DNA of 64,000 nucleotides from Psychroflexus montanilacus (lineage in GTDB: Bacteria > Bacteroidota > Bacteroidia > Flavobacteriales > Flavobacteriaceae), in the NCBI RefSeq assembly GCF_020164535.1, contig NZ_JAIQZC010000001.1:1-64000 (forward strand), written 5' to 3'. Numbering within the stretch: the first letter of the stretch is position 1; every line of letters begins with the position of its first letter. Below, in pieces: positions 45,460 to 53,903 of the stretch. Made by a program: the position numbers and the translations under genes. The notes below the pieces were generated by a model that saw only the letters and a program-made list of their open reading frames with translations, did not search any database and was not told where the DNA came from.

Positions 45460-46002
45460 TTATTTCATAATTACATTATAATCTTTCAATACTTTTTGAT
45501 ACTCTTTTTTATCAAATTCAAAATTTGAAAAAATTTCATCATGTCTTTTTCTGTTTTCCATTCGCTTTATGTTTTTTATAAAACGTCTATAATCATCTTC
45601 AGATTTTAATTTCAAGCCTGGAACTTTTGCAGATTTTCCACTTTCATCTTTAGCGACCATCGTGAAATAGGAGGAATTGCAGTGTTTTTTGGAACCATCA
45701 TGAATATGCTCAGATTCTACTCTTACGCCTACTACCATAGATGTTCGACCAACATAATTGACTGTGGATTTTAAGGTGAGTAGCTCTCCAACTTCCACTG
45801 GGTTTAGAAAATCAACTCTGTCTACACTAGCGGTGACGCAATAGTTTTCAGAATGCTTGGAAGCGCATGCAAAAGCAACTTGATCCAGAAGTGATAAGAT
45901 AAATCCTCCATGTATTTTTCCTCCAAAATTGGAATGGGAGGGAAGCATCAATTGACTTAGAATCACAGCGGATTCAGAACTATGTTTAAATTTAGTGGTC
46001 AT
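45460..46002 (-). CDS. Acyl-CoA thioesterase (hotdog fold)
   Basis: Hotdog thioesterase, 180 aa, of the YciA/BFIT-like group. Recognisable pieces: LMLPSHSNFGGKIHGGFILSLLDQVAFACASKH (with the GGxIHGG active-site loop) and VDFLNPVEVGELLTLKSTVNYVGRTSM. It should hydrolyse medium- or long-chain acyl-CoA. A C-terminal extension of about 45 charged residues (KNIKRMENRKRHDEIF) goes beyond the minimal domain. It begins 12 bases after the rmuC stop, so they are co-transcribed. Confidence 0.88.
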   Translation of the reverse strand: MTTKFKHSSESAVILSQLMLPSHSNFGGKIHGGFILSLLDQVAFACASKHSENYCVTASVDRVDFLNPVEVGELLTLKSTVNYVGRTSMVVGVRVESEHIHDGSKKHCNSSYFTMVAKDESGKSAKVPGLKLKSEDDYRRFIKNIKRMENRKRHDEIFSNFEFDKKEYQKVLKDYNVIMK

Positions 46003-46014
46003 TAGTGTTGGTTT

Positions 46015-47340
46015 TTATGATTTAGAAATCCATTTAGAGTTAATGCTTTTTTTGGTGGTCACGCCAAATTCCTTCAAGGCTTCCACGTCTTTGATGAGAT
46101 TCTGCTGTCCTGTCAATTTCTTCATTGCCTGATCGTAAGCCGTTTTGGTTGAGTCAATTCGGTTGCCTACGGCATCCAATCCCTCTATCAAGTTCACGAA
46201 TTTATCGTATAAATCCCCTGCATGTTTAGCAATCTCAAGCGCATTTTGCTGCTGTTTTTCATTGCTCCACACCATATCTACCGTTCGTAGAGTCGATAGT
46301 AAAGTCGTAGGACTCACCATCAAAATATTATCCTGAAACGCAGAATAAAAAAAGTTGGAATTTTCACTCTGCGCAAGAAACAGTGCAGGTTCTACTGGGA
46401 TAAACATCAGGATAAAATCTGGAGAAGCTTCACCGCCCAAAAGCTCATAGCGTTTCTCTTTTAAGCCCTTAAGATGATTTTCCAGCGATTTCACGTGAGC
46501 TTTCAAATGAAGCTGTTTCTCCTGTTCATTATCAGCATTCACATAATGTTCATAAGCTTTCAGACTTACTTTGGAGTCAATCACCATCTGCTTTTCGTTT
46601 GGCAAATACACCACCACATCAGGCAGTTGACTTACGCCTTGCTCATCTTTAAAGTGCTTTTGGATTTCATATTCACGCCCTTTCACCAAACCAGACTTTT
46701 GCAATACCTTTTCCAAAATCATTTCTCCCCAGTTGCCCTGTGTTTTATTGTCGCCTTTCAAGGCTTTAGTCAAGTTATTGGCCTCTTCAGAAATTTTTAA
46801 ATTCTGCTCATTTAAGTGTTTCAGCTGTTCACCTAGTTGGGAATGACCTTTAAGGAAATCAGTATTTGTTTTTTCAATTTTGGTTTCAAAAGAAGTGAGC
46901 CTTTCCTTCAAGGGGTCCAAAATATGGGAGAGGTTGCGTTTGTTTTCCAGCGTGAACTTTTCAGATTTCTGTTCCAAAATTCGCTGGGCTAAGTTTTCAA
47001 ACTCTTCACCAAATTTTTTCTGCAAGGCCTGCATTTCTGTCTTTTGTTCTGCCCACTGCCGCTGTAAACCTTCAATTTCAGTTTCTTTTTGGGTCAATTT
47101 ATTCTGAATGTGATAACGTTCACTTAATTCAGATTTCAATTCAGCCTGAAGCTTTTCGGTGGTTTTCAAGTAATCGTCTTTGGCTTTTTCCTCTCTCTGA
47201 AGGCTTTCCGTGTAAAGCGTTTCAAAATGAGACGAAGTGGTTTTCCATTTGGATATTGTCGTGCGGTCTATCAATTTGGTGATGACAACTCCCAAAACTG
47301 AAGCCAGCACACCCACGAAAATCAAACTTGAAAGGTCCAT
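46015..47340 (-). CDS. rmuC: DNA recombination protein RmuC
   Basis: RmuC family, 441 aa, thought to limit inversions at short inverted repeats and possibly acting as a nuclease-related factor. Structure: an N-terminal membrane anchor (residues 5-24), a long coiled coil (about 30-190) and the RmuC core with GNWGEMILEKVLQKSGLVKGREYEIQ, the PD-(D/E)xK-like LPDVVVYLPNEKQMVIDSKVSL and the C-terminal conserved helix. It lies upstream of the thioesterase gene. No clear promoter box was found. Confidence 0.93.
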   Translation of the reverse strand: MDLSSLIFVGVLASVLGVVITKLIDRTTISKWKTTSSHFETLYTESLQREEKAKDDYLKTTEKLQAELKSELSERYHIQNKLTQKETEIEGLQRQWAEQKTEMQALQKKFGEEFENLAQRILEQKSEKFTLENKRNLSHILDPLKERLTSFETKIEKTNTDFLKGHSQLGEQLKHLNEQNLKISEEANNLTKALKGDNKTQGNWGEMILEKVLQKSGLVKGREYEIQKHFKDEQGVSQLPDVVVYLPNEKQMVIDSKVSLKAYEHYVNADNEQEKQLHLKAHVKSLENHLKGLKEKRYELLGGEASPDFILMFIPVEPALFLAQSENSNFFYSAFQDNILMVSPTTLLSTLRTVDMVWSNEKQQQNALEIAKHAGDLYDKFVNLIEGLDAVGNRIDSTKTAYDQAMKKLTGQQNLIKDVEALKEFGVTTKKSINSKWISKS

Positions 47341-47400
47341 ACAATAGATTTTTTCAAATATAGAAAAGGAATTTCTAGTAAAGCACCATCAATTATAGCT

Positions 47401-49041
47401 CTACTTAGTTTTTTTGACTTCAGAAAGGTCCAAAAGATTAAACGGATTGATGCCCAGGCCTTCAACAGCCTTTGATCGAAATCTTACGACTTCATCATAA
47501 TAAAGCGGGATCACTGGTGCTTCCTCAATAAGTAGAGAATCCATTTGTGAATAGAGCTCATATCTCAAGGAATCCTCGGTAATGCTTAAGGCTTCCTCAT
47601 AAAGCTCATCAAAAGTTTCATTTTTAAAATGCGTGTAATTGGGCCCGTTTGGCGAGAAGTTGTCACTATAAAACAAAGACAAATAGTTGATTGCATCTGG
47701 ATAATCTGCTATCCAGCTCGCTCTAAAATTATCCAATTGTCCAGCCGATCGCTTCTGGCGAATGGTGGAAGGCGGCATCACATCAATTTCCACGCGGACG
47801 CCAATTTTCTGAACTTCCTTCTGAATAAACTCAACCAAATCAATATAAGACGGATTGGTACTGATGCTGAGTTTTGGTCTGGAAATCCCAGTCTCATCCT
47901 TAAAATCTTGTATCAATTGGCGTGCTTTCTCTGGTTGATAAGTATAGCCTTGGGTTTTGGAACGTCCTGCTAGTCCTTCAGGAATAAAACCCTTGTGAGC
48001 AGGAATTCCAATGTTATTTCTGAGGAACTTCATCATCTTATCCCGGTCGAAAGCGAGATTGATAGCTCGACGGAAGGGTTTGGATTTTACTTCTTCAGTC
48101 TCCGAGTCCAGATAAAAGCCCAGATACTCTGTATTGAGGTACGGACTTTTTTCCATAGCGATATCAGCTGCAAATTTTGGGTTAAGATCGCCATTCATCG
48201 TTATCAATTCATCTTTGTAAGAAGGGTCGAGACCACTTATAAAATCCAGTTTTCCTTGTACAAAGGCTAAAAACTCACTTTGTTTATCGGGCAAAAATGT
48301 GATGGCAACTGCTTCTAAATATGGTAATTGCTGACCTTCAGCATCCGTCTTAAAGTAAAGTTCATTTTTTCTCAACACCAATTTTTCTCCAATTTCCCAG
48401 CGTTTAAATTTAAAAGGCCCTGTACCAATCGGCGCTTCTTGAAAATCCAAGTCTTCCATTTCTACAGGCAGGATGGAACAGAATTTAGTACTCAATAAGC
48501 CAAGAAAGGCTGGGAATTTCTGTTTTAATTCGATTTCAACTCTTGAGTCATCAATGGCTTCTATGCGTTTCACATTGGCCATCACCCAGCTTCCTGGCGA
48601 GGCTACTTTAGGATCTGTAAGCCGTTTTAGGCTGTACTCTACATCGGAGGCTTCTACAATGCGAGTGGAATCTTTTCCAAAAACTCCATGTTTATGAAAA
48701 AACACATCTTCTCTTAATTGAAACCTGTAAGTCAACCCATCTTCAGCAATCGACCAGCTTTGGGCAATGTCACCTTCAGGAGTTAAGTTTTTATCGAGCT
48801 TTACCAAAGTATTGTAAAGCTGCTGCGTTGGCCAGATGTTTCGTTGATCTTTGGCAAATGCGGGATCCAGAGAAGTGATGTTGGCGTGTTCATTGTACCT
48901 AAAGACAAGGTGATCGCGGTCGTTAGAATTGGAGTTGGAGCATGACGTAAGCAGGATGACATTCAGCAGAAACAGTAAAAATGAAATAGAGTGGGAGTTC
49001 AATTTTCGGGAATAAATTTTAGTTGGTATCTTTGCAAACAA
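47401..49041 (-). CDS. ABC transporter periplasmic solute-binding lipoprotein (SBP_bac_5)
   Basis: Extracytoplasmic peptide-binding protein of the oligopeptide/dipeptide family 5, 546 aa. The N-terminal signal has a basic region, a hydrophobic stretch and a lipobox (LLTSC) at about residue 34. The mature part shows FRYNEHANITSLDPAFAKDQR, then PIGTGPFKF, RRAINLAFDRDKMM and WIADYPDAINYLSLFY, all typical of DppA/OppA. No permease or ATPase genes are nearby. The start is TTG at 49041; a TTG at 49002 would give a shorter signal peptide without the basic region, so the longer form is favoured. Confidence 0.9.
   Translation of the reverse strand: MFAKIPTKIYSRKLNSHSISFLLFLLNVILLTSCSNSNSNDRDHLVFRYNEHANITSLDPAFAKDQRNIWPTQQLYNTLVKLDKNLTPEGDIAQSWSIAEDGLTYRFQLREDVFFHKHGVFGKDSTRIVEASDVEYSLKRLTDPKVASPGSWVMANVKRIEAIDDSRVEIELKQKFPAFLGLLSTKFCSILPVEMEDLDFQEAPIGTGPFKFKRWEIGEKLVLRKNELYFKTDAEGQQLPYLEAVAITFLPDKQSEFLAFVQGKLDFISGLDPSYKDELITMNGDLNPKFAADIAMEKSPYLNTEYLGFYLDSETEEVKSKPFRRAINLAFDRDKMMKFLRNNIGIPAHKGFIPEGLAGRSKTQGYTYQPEKARQLIQDFKDETGISRPKLSISTNPSYIDLVEFIQKEVQKIGVRVEIDVMPPSTIRQKRSAGQLDNFRASWIADYPDAINYLSLFYSDNFSPNGPNYTHFKNETFDELYEEALSITEDSLRYELYSQMDSLLIEEAPVIPLYYDEVVRFRSKAVEGLGINPFNLLDLSEVKKTK
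49027..49034 (+). promoter_or_regulatory. -7 promoter box for mtaB
   Basis: TATCTTTG matches TAnnTTTG and would give a leader of about 64 bases before the mtaB ATG at 49105. It overlaps the first codons of the divergent binding-protein gene. No -33 TTG at standard spacing was found. Confidence 0.35.
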
Positions 49042-49104
49042 TTGCGAATATAGAGGTTTCTTCTGAATTTGTCTCCGAGAGATTTAATCCTCAAAAACTA
49101 AATT

Positions 49105-50439
49105 ATGTCCCAACCCAAAGTTGCATTTTACACCTTAGGCTGTAAGCTGAATTTCTCTGAAACGTCCACCATTGCCAGGAATTTTGAAGACGAAGGTTAC
49201 GAGCGGGTGGAATTTGAAAACGATCCGGATGTGGTGGTAATCAATACCTGTAGCGTGACCGAAAATGCAGATAAACGCTTTAAAACCATCGTGAAACAAG
49301 CCCAGAAAACCAATCCTGATGCTTTTGTAATTGGCATTGGTTGCTATGCGCAATTGAAGCCCGAGGAGCTTGCGGAGGTTGATGGTGTGGATTTGGTACT
49401 AGGAGCCACAGAAAAGTTTAAAGTTACCGACTACATCACAGATCTGTCTAAAAATGACTTTGGAGAAGTGCATTCTTGCGAAATTGATGAAGCTGATTTT
49501 TATGTGGGTTCTTATTCTATCGGAGACAGAACCAGAGCTTTTTTGAAAGTTCAGGATGGTTGTGATTACAAATGTACATACTGCACCATTCCGTTGGCTA
49601 GAGGCATTTCAAGATCAGATAAATTGGAAAATGTACTTTCTAATGCCAAAGAAATATCTGAACAAGGCATCAAAGAAATTGTTTTAACTGGCGTCAATAT
49701 TGGTGATTATGGAAAAGGTGAATTTGGGAACAAAAAACACGAACATACGTTTCTAGATCTTGTCAAGGCCCTGGATTATGTAGAAGGAATCGATAGAGTG
49801 CGAATATCTTCTATAGAACCCAATTTATTGAAAGATGAAACCATAGATTTTGTGGCGTCAAGCAACTGTTTTGTACCGCATTTTCATATTCCACTTCAAA
49901 GCGGAAGTAATGAACTTTTGAAAAAAATGCGCCGCCGCTACATGAAGGAACTCTACGTGGACAGAGTAGAACGCATCAAAAGTAAAATGCCAAACGCGTG
50001 TATTGGTGTTGATGTTATTGTCGGTTTTCCAGGAGAAACCGATGATTTATTTCTGGAAACCTTCAATTTTTTAAACGAATTGGACATTTCTTACCTGCAT
50101 GTCTTTACCTTTTCTGAACGGGACAACACGCCAGCAGCCGAAATGGAAGGCGAAGTTCCCCTAAAAGTGAGAAAAAAACGCAGCAAAATGCTAAGAGGTC
50201 TTTCAGCTAAAAAAAGACGGGCGTTTTATGAAAGTCAGTTGAATTCCTCCCACGAGGTTTTGTTTGAAGGTGAAAATAAATCGGGGTACATCCATGGGTT
50301 TACAGAAAATTACGTGAAAGTAAAAACCTTTTGGAACCCAGAATTGGTCAATACCAAACATCAGGTGATCTTGAATGAGATTGATGATGATGGATTAGTG
50401 AAAGTTGATTTCGTGAATTCAGCTATACTTGCAGAATAA
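49105..50439 (+). CDS. mtaB: tRNA (t6A37)-C2-methylthiotransferase MtaB
   Basis: Radical SAM enzyme that adds a methylthio group to t6A37 of ANN-decoding tRNAs, making ms2t6A. Domain order: an N-terminal UPF0004 domain with cysteines for the second 4Fe-4S cluster (TLGCKLN, INTCSVT, GIGCYAQ), a radical SAM core with CDYKCTYCTIP (three Cys) and VLTGVNIGDYGKG, and a C-terminal TRAM-like domain. Length 444 aa fits. It acts on the product of TsaD, which is encoded at 3922. Codon use looks more GC-rich than most genes here. Confidence 0.95.
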   Translation: MSQPKVAFYTLGCKLNFSETSTIARNFEDEGYERVEFENDPDVVVINTCSVTENADKRFKTIVKQAQKTNPDAFVIGIGCYAQLKPEELAEVDGVDLVLGATEKFKVTDYITDLSKNDFGEVHSCEIDEADFYVGSYSIGDRTRAFLKVQDGCDYKCTYCTIPLARGISRSDKLENVLSNAKEISEQGIKEIVLTGVNIGDYGKGEFGNKKHEHTFLDLVKALDYVEGIDRVRISSIEPNLLKDETIDFVASSNCFVPHFHIPLQSGSNELLKKMRRRYMKELYVDRVERIKSKMPNACIGVDVIVGFPGETDDLFLETFNFLNELDISYLHVFTFSERDNTPAAEMEGEVPLKVRKKRSKMLRGLSAKKRRAFYESQLNSSHEVLFEGENKSGYIHGFTENYVKVKTFWNPELVNTKHQVILNEIDDDGLVKVDFVNSAILAE

Positions 50440-50589
50440 ATTAGTCAGTTCAGTCTTTTTTTCAATCAAGTCTAAACAAAACGCTAAACTTGATATAAAT
50501 GGTCTAGCCTACAGAATCATTCTTTAATTTTAGATCGTAATTTATTTTCAATTTAAAAACTGAATACTAACATTATAATTTATTTGATT

Positions 50590-51216
50590 ATGGCACATTT
50601 AAGATTGGGGGATACTGCACCAGATTTTACCGCAGAAACCACCGAAGGAAAGATTTCATTTCACGATTGGTTAGGAGATAGCTGGGGAATTATTTATTCA
50701 CATCCAGCAGATTTCACTCCGGTGTGCACGACTGAACTTGGTAGAACGGCACAGCTGAAAGATGAATTTGATAAAAGGGGAGTGAAGGTGATTGCATTGA
50801 GTGTTGATCCCGTAGAAGATCATCACGAATGGATCAAAGACATCAATGAAACACAAAACACAACAGTCAACTTCCCAATCATTGCTGACGGGGACAGAAA
50901 AGTAGCTGAACTGTATGATATGATTCACCCTAATACTTCAGAAAAAGCGACAGTACGTTCTGTCTTTGTGATTGGACCTGATAAAAAAATCAAACTAACG
51001 TTGACTTATCCACCATCTACAGGTAGAAATTTTGATGAGCTATTACGTGTAGTAGACAGCTTGCAATTGACGGCAGATCATAAGTTGGCTACTCCAGCAG
51101 ATTGGAAACAGGGAGATGATGCGATTATTTCACCTTCTGTAAGTGATGAAGAAGCAAAAGAAAAGTTTCCAAACTATAAAGAAGTGAAGCCTTACTTGAG
51201 AACGACTTCATACTAG
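50590..51216 (+). CDS. Peroxiredoxin (Prx6-type, AhpC/TSA family)
   Basis: Thiol peroxidase of 208 aa that reduces peroxides. The peroxidatic cysteine lies in FTPVCTTELG (near residue 45), the Prx6 motif PVCTTEL is intact and the C-terminal domain after residue 150 is the 1-Cys type extension. ATG at 50590 (MAHLRLGDTAPDF) is chosen; an in-frame TTG six bases upstream is spurious. It ends 20 bases before a hairpin terminator that carries a repeat element. How it is re-reduced is not visible. Confidence 0.94.
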   Translation: MAHLRLGDTAPDFTAETTEGKISFHDWLGDSWGIIYSHPADFTPVCTTELGRTAQLKDEFDKRGVKVIALSVDPVEDHHEWIKDINETQNTTVNFPIIADGDRKVAELYDMIHPNTSEKATVRSVFVIGPDKKIKLTLTYPPSTGRNFDELLRVVDSLQLTADHKLATPADWKQGDDAIISPSVSDEEAKEKFPNYKEVKPYLRTTSY

Positions 51217-51236
51217 TAGATAGGTTAAGACTTTAT

Positions 51237-51346
51237 AACTGTCTTGAAGCATATTTAATTGTCATTCTGAATTTATTTCAGAATCTTAGTATTGCTAGAC
51301 ACTGAAACTAGTTCAGTGTGACAAATAAGCTTCAAGGCAGTTTTTT
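51237..51346 (+). repeat. Terminator hairpin containing a REP/MITE-like palindromic element
   Basis: The outer stem AACTGTCTTGAAGC (51237-51250) pairs with GCTTCAAGGCAGTT (51329-51342), 14 bp with one G-U, followed by TTTTTT: a rho-independent terminator for the peroxiredoxin. Its loop is an inserted palindrome of about 66 bases with ends TTGTCATTCTGAA (51259-51271) and TTCAGTGTGACAA (51312-51324), which pair with each other apart from two positions. Inside it are two smaller palindromes, CTGAATTTATTTCAG and ACTGAAACTAGTTCAGT. The pattern resembles short repeats found in many copies in Flavobacteriaceae genomes (recalled, not searched). Confidence 0.75.
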
Positions 51347-51905
51347 ATTCAATCAATTGTCTTGCATTATCTAAATGTATGCCTTTGTAAAGGCGATCGT
51401 AGGAGTAAGACTCCCAGAAATAAGATTCTTCTACTGAATTGAAAACTCTGGAGACCTTCTCATCAAAACGTTCTAAGATGAGATTATCGTCACTGCCCAT
51501 CACCAGGCGTTCAAATTGATTGACTTTGGTATAAACCGTAAGTGGTATACCGATAAAATTTCGTTTACTAGAAAAATAAAAAAAGCCATTCTTATGTTCT
51601 CCTTTAAATGTTTTCTTGAAATCTAATCCATCGCTATCGTAACTTAATTGCAAGGTTTTATCATCTATAAATTTTAAATGAACGAATCTTACAGAAAGCG
51701 GAATTTGAATATCAAAAAACTCATCAATGCCTTTAAGTTTTGGAGAGAAAGATTGACTTTCGTAAGCATTTATGAGGTAATTCCCATCAATTAAATTTAG
51801 CTGATCTTCATAAATCTTAACGGAACGATCAGGTAATTTTCTGGGACCGCAGGCTTGAATGCAAGCGAGTAACAAAAAAAATATAATGAATTTTAAAAGT
51901 TTCAT
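51345..51905 (-). CDS. Lipoprotein of unknown function
   Basis: A 186-aa exported protein with a signal peptide whose lipobox ACIQAC places the modified cysteine at about residue 19. The mature part begins GPRKLPDRSV and has a mixed alpha/beta pattern with no known motif. It follows the sigma-54 activator gene by 15 bases, so they are probably co-transcribed; the coupling suggests a sensory or envelope role, but that is inference. Its stop codon lies at the T tail of the peroxiredoxin terminator. Confidence 0.72.
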   Translation of the reverse strand: MKLLKFIIFFLLLACIQACGPRKLPDRSVKIYEDQLNLIDGNYLINAYESQSFSPKLKGIDEFFDIQIPLSVRFVHLKFIDDKTLQLSYDSDGLDFKKTFKGEHKNGFFYFSSKRNFIGIPLTVYTKVNQFERLVMGSDDNLILERFDEKVSRVFNSVEESYFWESYSYDRLYKGIHLDNARQLIE

Positions 51906-51920
51906 CGACTAAACTATTTT

Positions 51921-53279
51921 CTAAACATCTAATCCAAGGCTTTTTATTTTATTATAAAGCGTTGTTCTGTCAATATTCAATTCTTTAGCAGTCTTACTTT
52001 TATTGAATTTGTTTTTCTCCAAACATTTTAAGATAATTTCTCTCTCATGATGTTCTTTCACTTCTTTCAGATCGTTAGAATTTATCACCTGTTTAGCTTC
52101 CTTTTCCTGTTTTTCAAATATAGAAGGTGGTAGATGTTTATGTTCTATGGTTCCATTCTGGCAAAGCAACGCTGCTCTTTTCATCAGATTTTTCAATTCA
52201 CGAAGATTACCAGGCCAGTCGTAACTCTTAAGGTCTTCTAAAACTTGATTATCTATGCTTACTTTTTCTTTGTCAAGTTCTTCGCAAGCTTCTTGAATAA
52301 AGTAATCCACGAATTCTTTAAGATCTTCTTGTCTATCCTTCAATGAAGGAATATTCAATGAAAATTCATTAAGTCGGTGGTATAAATCGTTTCTGAATTC
52401 ATTTTCAGCAATAGCGGAATCTAGGTTTTCATTGGTTGCAGCAATAATCCTCACGTCAATGTCTATTTCCTGATTACCACCAACACGTCTTATTTTTCGT
52501 TCTTGTAGTACTCTTAATAATTTTACCTGAGATTCATAGGATAAATTCCCAATCTCATCAAGAAACAAAGTCCCACCGTTAGCATATTCAAATTGACCTT
52601 TCTTATCTCGATCTGCACCTGTAAAAGCACCTTTCACATGACCAAATAATTCACTGGAAGCAATACTTTCTGGAAGAGCACCGCAATCTATTGCGACAAA
52701 AGGTTTGTCTTTTCGTTTACTGTTTTCGTGTATATACTTGGCAACATATTCTTTTCCTGTTCCGCTTTCTCCTGTTATAAGAACAGACATCTGTGTAGGA
52801 GCTACCTGTTTTGCGTAGGACCATAATTCTGTTGCTTTTTCAGTATTTCCTTTCACAATCGAAAGTGAGGAATCAGAGGAGGCTTTGGTTTTATTTTTAT
52901 TTGTTGTTGTAGTTTTAGTGTTTGGAGTATCTAAAGCTTTTTCAATAACAATTTTAAATTCTTCAGGAATAATGGGTTTAGACACGAATTCAAAAGCACC
53001 AAGTTTTATAGATTTGACGGCTGTACGAATGTCGGAGTAATTGGTGATTAGAATTACTGGAGAATTCCATTCTGTTTTGATTTTTTCTACCAGCTGCAGG
53101 CCATCCATATTTGGAAGTCTGTAATCTGTAATGACAAGGTCGAAGGTAAATTCTTTTAAAAGCTCAATAGCCTCTTCTGCAGAAGTGGCCGTATCAATAT
53201 TATAATCGAACCGTCTTAGATAGTTAGACAACGTTTTATTGAAAAACGGGTCATCATCAACAATTAATAGTTTACTCAC
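51921..53279 (-). CDS. Sigma-54-dependent response regulator (NtrC/AtoC-type)
   Basis: Transcription activator of 452 aa. Domain order: receiver with phospho-acceptor Asp52 in ITDYRLPNMDG, acidic pair D8-D9 and Lys101; an AAA+ domain with Walker A GESGTGKE (170-177), the sigma-54 contact GAFTGA (217-222) and the arginine-rich C-terminal part; and a Fis-type helix-turn-helix (NKSKTAKELNIDRTTLYNKI, about 425-445). It is divergent from a receiver-only regulator and hybrid kinase, so it is the likely output of that phosphorelay. No sigma-54 promoter was recognised in the gap. Confidence 0.95.
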   Translation of the reverse strand: MSKLLIVDDDPFFNKTLSNYLRRFDYNIDTATSAEEAIELLKEFTFDLVITDYRLPNMDGLQLVEKIKTEWNSPVILITNYSDIRTAVKSIKLGAFEFVSKPIIPEEFKIVIEKALDTPNTKTTTTNKNKTKASSDSSLSIVKGNTEKATELWSYAKQVAPTQMSVLITGESGTGKEYVAKYIHENSKRKDKPFVAIDCGALPESIASSELFGHVKGAFTGADRDKKGQFEYANGGTLFLDEIGNLSYESQVKLLRVLQERKIRRVGGNQEIDIDVRIIAATNENLDSAIAENEFRNDLYHRLNEFSLNIPSLKDRQEDLKEFVDYFIQEACEELDKEKVSIDNQVLEDLKSYDWPGNLRELKNLMKRAALLCQNGTIEHKHLPPSIFEKQEKEAKQVINSNDLKEVKEHHEREIILKCLEKNKFNKSKTAKELNIDRTTLYNKIKSLGLDV

Positions 53280-53371
53280 AAGAATTTCTTGCTAAAATAT
53301 ATAAACCTAGTCTACAGTGTACAAAAAAAAGTAAAAATTTAGAGTTTATATTTGTAAAACACATTATATAA

Positions 53372-53392
53372 AGTGTGGATTTATCCTACACT
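53372..53392. other. Imperfect palindrome in the divergent regulator intergenic region
   Basis: AGTGTGGA and TCCTACACT pair with one bulged A across a 4-nt loop, in the 264-base gap 53280-53543. It may be an operator for the sigma-54 regulator. A TATATTTG box lies just upstream (53347-53354) on the plus strand. Nothing else identifiable was found in this gap. Confidence 0.3.
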
Positions 53393-53543
53393 TATGAGGC
53401 CCTTTCAAACTATTTAATGTCTAGTCATATCTTAGTGATTATTGAAAAATTTCAGAGTAATTGTTGGCTTTGAAGGTTTTAGATCAATTGCAGATATAAG
53501 AAGCATGAAATTTGTTATACATTTATAAATTAATCTAATTCAG

Positions 53544-53900
53544 ATGGATATTCTTATAGTAGAAGACGATGTGGTTTTTTGTAAGTTACTCACAAAATAT
53601 CTTAACAAAGAAAATTATTTTACCCAAGATGCACAAGATGTATTTACTGCAAAACAGCTTATAGAAAATCAAAAATTCAAATTTGTCATCATAGATTATA
53701 GATTACCAGGTGCAAATGGCCTCATGTTTTCTCAATGGCTTATTGATCGTGACGATGAGGTTAAAATCATCCTTATGAGCAGAATATTAGACGAAGAATT
53801 GATGTCTGAGGGCAAAAAACTTGGAATCATTGATTTTATTAAGAAACCATTGAATCCCAAAGATCTTTTGGGTATTATAAAACAAAATTCTAAAGTATAA
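53544..53900 (+). CDS. Stand-alone response regulator receiver protein
   Basis: A 118-aa receiver domain without an output module. It has the acidic pocket (VEDD near residues 7-9), phospho-acceptor Asp51 in IIDYRLPG, and the Lys in FIKKPLNP. Such proteins pass phosphate between kinases and HPt domains or act by protein contact. Its stop is three bases before the hybrid kinase gene, so the two are co-transcribed, and it is divergent from the sigma-54 activator. The three proteins together make a phosphorelay. Confidence 0.93.
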   Translation: MDILIVEDDVVFCKLLTKYLNKENYFTQDAQDVFTAKQLIENQKFKFVIIDYRLPGANGLMFSQWLIDRDDEVKIILMSRILDEELMSEGKKLGIIDFIKKPLNPKDLLGIIKQNSKV

Positions 53901-53903
53901 CTT

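Noticed and set aside
53460-53500. Sigma-54-like TTGGC...TTGC promoter before the receiver gene
   Set aside because: TTGGCTTTGAAGG lacks the GC at the -12 position in the right spacing; the match is no better than chance.
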